DNA of 8,716 nucleotides from an uncultured Veillonella sp. (lineage in GTDB: Bacteria; Bacillota; Negativicutes; Veillonellales; Veillonellaceae). Position numbers and translations under genes: made by a program. The stretch covers positions 1 to 8,716 of the forward strand of contig USQK01000064.1 of assembly GCA_900556785.1 (NCBI GenBank), read 5' to 3'. This document shows positions 5,787 through 8,716 of the stretch, piece by piece. Position 1 is the stretch's first letter. Every line of letters starts with the position of its first letter. Below the pieces are notes generated by a model, which had not been told where the DNA came from, did no database searches, and was given only the letters and a program-made list of their open reading frames with translations.

Positions 5787-7629
5787 TTTGGGTACCTCCA
5801 AATTCTTTGTAAATAGTATTTAATAAATCGTCGAGAGACTGATTTTGTCGATATAGTTTACCTGCCATAAAGTGATCGTATGCAAAAGACCTATCTCTAT
5901 TATTTTCAGATTTTTGATACTGATCTAGACCTTTAATATGATTAAAATTCTCTCCAGCAGATTTAATTTCTGAAACCTCTATCAATTCGTGTTTTGTAAC
6001 AGGAACATACTCGTCCCAGCGGACTGGAACATAATAGGTTCTACCATTACCAGCTCGTACAGGCACTTGATCTACGTGTTCGATGGCCCTATAAGAATAG
6101 GCATCTACCTTAATTACCTCAGAGTCACCTTCATTTTTATGGTGGCTAGTCTTAAGAATTGTTTTTACATTATTCCGCTGAGCCGCATCAGGAGGAACAA
6201 ATAAATTAAGTCCCATTTTATTTGCTAGCATTTCTGTAATGTAATCATTATATTTGAAATTATAAGACTTGCCATAAATATAATCATTAGAAGCCATTTG
6301 TTGATACACAGGAATCGCTAAAATTGGTAGGAATGAGAAATACATGTGATCAAAGTAACTACAGTTGTAATTAATGAACTTCTCTTTAATCTTTTGGAAT
6401 GAAAAATCATAATACTGAGATGGTGATGTATCAAAGTCCCAATTTTGAGAATTGTCAGCTTTAATCTCATTAATTTTACACTCTTTATTAAATATAAAGT
6501 CATCTCCATATGGAGAGTTTTCAAAAATATCCTTATAGTTGTTTTGTGCTAATGGCGTAAATAGTACGCGGAACTCAACCTCATTGTTGCGATCTAATGC
6601 ATTAAATTGTGCATCAAACTCTTCATTGGCTAGAGCTTGGAAGCCTCCACCATTCTCCAATGAATCCTGACCCTTCTGTCTAAGACTAGCAATGCCTTTG
6701 GCTATCCGACTCTTGGCACCACCAAAATTGAAGAATCCTTTTTCAGGTGGTTTTCTATGGAATGTTAAGTTAGGTGCTGCATGATTACCATACACTAAAG
6801 ATACTCTATTCGCATAATAAGGACCTGGTTGTCTTATAACGGCCCGTAATGTTTCGTTAACATCACGAGTTTTTAGATTCCCATTAGAATCAACATACTC
6901 TTCTGTATACGTAACATTTAAGGTGCCTTCATAGGTATAATCATCCATCCAGTGGATTATGCGCTTCAGAAAAACAAAGGGGTTTCCTAAAATATCACCA
7001 GAAGCAATATCTAAGGTGGAATGATTCACATCACCTTTTTCTAAGAATCCATAATCTTTAACCAGCTGTTCGTACCGTTCAATATTAAAGTTAGAATCCA
7101 TATGAATAAAGGGAATCGCCTTTTTTATAAGTTCTACAGTCATTTCACTATGAAATAGATTGTTTAAAGGGGCCATCATCTCATAGCCTTCTTGACGCAT
7201 TTTAGCTAATGTAGCATCTAAATCATTAAGTTTTTCTTCAAGGCTTTTACTATTAGGCTTAATCCAATATAGGTAAAGCCCTACACATAGAACTAATATA
7301 AGTATAGAAACAATAACCGCTACAATATCAATATACTCTTGTGAAAACTGATAAATACCATAAATAATGGCACCTATACCAATAACAATATCAACCTTTT
7401 TGATAAGGCCAAATCGTTTATAGGATGTGTTTGATTGATCGCGATTTTCTGATACAACAGTATACTTATCTATTAATACTTTGTTGTTATCTATATCAAT
7501 CTTTGATTGATCTACTAGTTGTTGAAAGTATTCTTCGGTTACTTGTTGGAAGGCGTCCTTTAACTCTTCCCGATAATACTTAAGTGGCTCTAGTAATGCT
7601 TCATTATATTCATTCGACACGTTACTCAT
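5779..7629 (-). CDS. Uncharacterised two-helix membrane protein paired with LemA
   Basis: A 616-residue protein whose function I do not recognise. Visible architecture: a charged, probably helical N-terminal region (1-75); two close membrane helices (about 78-95 and 100-122); a probable coiled coil (128-148); then about 470 mostly soluble residues. These contain a block around 280-294 (GNHAAPNLTFHRKP) and a basic, Gly-rich linker (about 297-328). The stretch at 336-361, ending EFRVLFTPLAQ, resembles in my judgement the core of DUF3137 proteins, which are often found beside LemA genes. There is no signal peptide and no catalytic motif. With N terminus inside, the helical hairpin would leave the large C-terminal domain in the cytoplasm. 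The SD AAGGAG is 5 bases from the ATG. The stop overlaps the lemA start (ATGGCTAA), so the two are very probably cotranslated. Related proteins may exist in mollicutes, from memory only. Confidence 0.8.
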   Translation of the reverse strand: MSNVSNEYNEALLEPLKYYREELKDAFQQVTEEYFQQLVDQSKIDIDNNKVLIDKYTVVSENRDQSNTSYKRFGLIKKVDIVIGIGAIIYGIYQFSQEYIDIVAVIVSILILVLCVGLYLYWIKPNSKSLEEKLNDLDATLAKMRQEGYEMMAPLNNLFHSEMTVELIKKAIPFIHMDSNFNIERYEQLVKDYGFLEKGDVNHSTLDIASGDILGNPFVFLKRIIHWMDDYTYEGTLNVTYTEEYVDSNGNLKTRDVNETLRAVIRQPGPYYANRVSLVYGNHAAPNLTFHRKPPEKGFFNFGGAKSRIAKGIASLRQKGQDSLENGGGFQALANEEFDAQFNALDRNNEVEFRVLFTPLAQNNYKDIFENSPYGDDFIFNKECKINEIKADNSQNWDFDTSPSQYYDFSFQKIKEKFINYNCSYFDHMYFSFLPILAIPVYQQMASNDYIYGKSYNFKYNDYITEMLANKMGLNLFVPPDAAQRNNVKTILKTSHHKNEGDSEVIKVDAYSYRAIEHVDQVPVRAGNGRTYYVPVRWDEYVPVTKHELIEVSEIKSAGENFNHIKGLDQYQKSENNRDRSFAYDHFMAGKLYRQNQSLDDLLNTIYKEFGGTQNG

Positions 7630-7788
7630 TCCCTCTCCTTAATGAATCGCATAGTAAATGATACTTCTATACGTTTCCATTATGCCTCATATTCTGAAAT
7701 AATAGCCTCTTATACTTATAAGCGTTCAATTTTTACTTAATTATAAATATCCTAAATTATAAATTAGTATATCAATTAAGAAAACCTC
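7630..7788 (-). other. AT-rich leader upstream of the LemA-partner operon
   Basis: There is no coding sequence here. The stretch is strongly AT-rich, with several TATAAT-like hexamers on the minus strand (for example TTTATAAT around 7741-7764). It is the only place within the window where a promoter for the genes at 5067-7629 could lie close to them. Together with the repeats (7789-7900) and terminator (7909-7947) it accounts for the whole 348-base gap. Confidence 0.5.
7746..7775 (-). promoter_or_regulatory. Tentative promoter of the LemA-partner operon
   Basis: On the minus strand TTGATA (7770-7775, 5/6 to the -35 consensus) is followed after 18 bases by GATATT (7746-7751, 4/6 to the -10 consensus). 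It is placed between the tandem repeats and the gene, leaving a leader of roughly 110 bases. Other TATAAT-like boxes nearby lack a usable -35, so the exact site is uncertain. Confidence 0.3.
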
Positions 7789-7900
7789 CGTAAAGTAATA
7801 ATACGATTCATACCACTATAAAATAACCGTATCATTCATACCACTATAAAATAACCGTATCATTCACAACACTCTAAAGTAATCATACTATTCATAATGT
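7789..7900. repeat. Four tandem 28-bp repeats
   Basis: Four head-to-tail units of exactly 28 bp: 7789-7816, 7817-7844, 7845-7872 and 7873-7900. The two central units differ at 2 positions; the outer ones match their neighbour at about 18-20 of 28 positions but match each other at 20. The best-kept core is ATTCAT/CA. The second unit contains the dyad GTAT-CATTC-ATAC (7829-7841). The array lies between a terminator and the AT-rich leader of the next operon and encodes nothing evident on either strand. Confidence 0.9.
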
Positions 7901-7908
7901 CATAATGT

Positions 7909-7947
7909 AAAAACCCCTCTTTACCAGACATTCAGTAAAGAGGGGTT
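7909..7947 (-). terminator. Strong intrinsic terminator after the oxidoreductase beta gene
   Basis: A perfect 13-bp stem (AACCCCTCTTTAC at 7912-7924, GTAAAGAGGGGTT at 7935-7947) with a 10-base loop lies 30 bases past the stop codon at 7978. On the minus strand the stem runs directly into a tract of five T. It ends the ferredoxin oxidoreductase transcript and isolates the LemA-partner operon from it. Confidence 0.93.
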
Positions 7948-7977
7948 CAGATTATACATAATTCAATTTAGATAAGA

Positions 7978-8716
7978 TTATTTAAATTGATTGCAAAGGC
8001 TATCGAATAGCGCTTGATCTGGTTTTACAACATCTTCAGTTAATGGACGAGGATGTGGACCACCATTTGCTGCTGCCAGAGCTTTTTCGAAGGAAGGTTT
8101 AGTAGTATCTTGATAGATAACACCTGTTACCAATCCATCAGTTTCACCCAATGTTTTAAGTGCTACTGCACGATCTGTTGGGTCATAACCTTCTGGCAAT
8201 TCTACCAAATGTTCTTTGAACCAGTCATAGCTGTTGTGTTTATTGTATGTAACACATGGGCTGAATACGTTGATAAAGGAGAAACCTTCATGATCCATTG
8301 CCTTTTGAATCAACTCTACAAGTTGTGCACGATTAATCATGTAACCTTGTGCTACGAATGTAGCACCTGCAGCAATTGCAGTTTCACAAACGGACAATGG
8401 AGATTCGAAAGCCCCACGAGGAGTTGTTTTTGTAACAAAACCGATATCGGAACGAGGGGATGCTTGACCTTTAGTCAAACCATATACATGGTTATCCATT
8501 ACGACGTATGTCATATTTACATTACGTTTGAAAGCATGGATAGTGTGACCCATACCAATAGCGAACGCATCACCATCACCAGAGCAAGCGATAACTTCTA
8601 AGTCTTGGTTAGCAAGTTTAACGCCTTGTGCGTAAGGAAGCGCACGACCATGAGTTGTATGAGCTCCATATGCGTAGAAATAACCACCGATACGGCTAGA
8701 GCAACCGATACCGGAA
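7978..8716 (-). CDS. korB: 2-oxoacid:ferredoxin oxidoreductase beta subunit (5' end outside window)
   Basis: The frame is open to the window edge, giving 245 visible codons; the first in-window ATG (8553) is internal, inside the cofactor motif. The thiamine diphosphate-binding subunit is clear. Visible residues: SGIGCSSRIGGY (1-12), HGRALPYAQGVKLA (22-35), the TPP/Mg motif GDGDAFAIG (46-54) with the matching NHVYGLTKGQ (75-84), and FSPCVTYN with a Cys at 154 that fits the fourth [4Fe-4S] ligand. The family is about 280-290 residues, so roughly 40 are missing, including the CxxC cluster cysteines. With an alpha subunit it oxidatively decarboxylates a 2-oxoacid with CoA and ferredoxin; the alpha gene is expected just upstream, beyond the right edge. 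The form is the short two-subunit type, commonly 2-oxoglutarate-specific (KorB), but pyruvate or other oxoacids cannot be excluded, so the symbol is provisional. A strong terminator follows. Confidence 0.92.
   Translation of the reverse strand, partial: SGIGCSSRIGGYFYAYGAHTTHGRALPYAQGVKLANQDLEVIACSGDGDAFAIGMGHTIHAFKRNVNMTYVVMDNHVYGLTKGQASPRSDIGFVTKTTPRGAFESPLSVCETAIAAGATFVAQGYMINRAQLVELIQKAMDHEGFSFINVFSPCVTYNKHNSYDWFKEHLVELPEGYDPTDRAVALKTLGETDGLVTGVIYQDTTKPSFEKALAAANGGPHPRPLTEDVVKPDQALFDSLCNQFK

Noticed and set aside
5067..5801. TTG at 5801 as the lemA start
   Set aside because: The TTG overlaps the GGAGG that is ideally spaced for the ATG at 5786, and it has no good SD of its own.
7789..7900. 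CRISPR array
   Set aside because: The repeats are directly adjacent with no spacers, are imperfect, and no cas gene is nearby.
7978..8553. Reading the oxidoreductase gene as a complete 191-residue protein starting at 8553
   Set aside because: That ATG falls just after the GDGDAFAIG cofactor motif, and the frame continues upstream with conserved sequence (SGIGCSSRIGGY, HGRALPYAQG) to the window edge, so the gene is 5'-partial.
8053..8601. Plus-strand open frame of 182 codons opposite the oxidoreductase beta gene
   Set aside because: It is the antisense shadow of a protein with clear TPP motifs. The translation is Cys/Thr/Ser/Phe-rich with no domain, which is typical of a shadow frame.

Overview
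The window looks like a chromosomal segment of a low-GC Negativicutes bacterium, most likely Veillonella or a close relative. This is inferred from two adjacent, diverged CobT paralogues of the ArsAB type (known from Sporomusa and, as I recall, Veillonella), the low GC and the overall protein character. No database was searched. Every gene I can support lies on the minus strand, so transcription runs from right to left.

From the right edge inward: (1) the 3' part of a 2-oxoacid:ferredoxin oxidoreductase beta subunit (7978-8716, start outside the window), closed by a strong intrinsic terminator. (2) A 348-base gap holding four 28-bp tandem repeats and an AT-rich leader. (3) An overlapping pair: a 616-residue membrane protein of unknown function and a LemA-family protein with two membrane helices. 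(4) After 72 bases containing a duplicated start-site sequence, a MATE-family multidrug/sodium antiporter, followed by a probable terminator hairpin. (5) A monofunctional prephenate/arogenate dehydrogenase (tyrA). (6) After 190 bases with a promoter-like site, two CobT-like genes overlapping by ATGA (arsA-arsB), closed by an intrinsic terminator. (7) A tRNA-Gly(GCC)-tRNA-Asn(GTT) pair with its own promoter; the tRNA-Asn is cut by the left edge.

Functionally this is a row of short transcription units rather than one pathway. The ArsAB pair would activate phenolic lower ligands for cobamide synthesis. That fits an anaerobe with cobamide-dependent propionate metabolism and ferredoxin-dependent 2-oxoacid oxidation, although neither pathway is shown complete here. 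The least understood part is the pair at 5067-7629. Both proteins have two closely spaced membrane helices and a large, probably cytoplasmic C-terminal domain, and their genes overlap by 8 bp, which suggests one membrane complex of unknown role.
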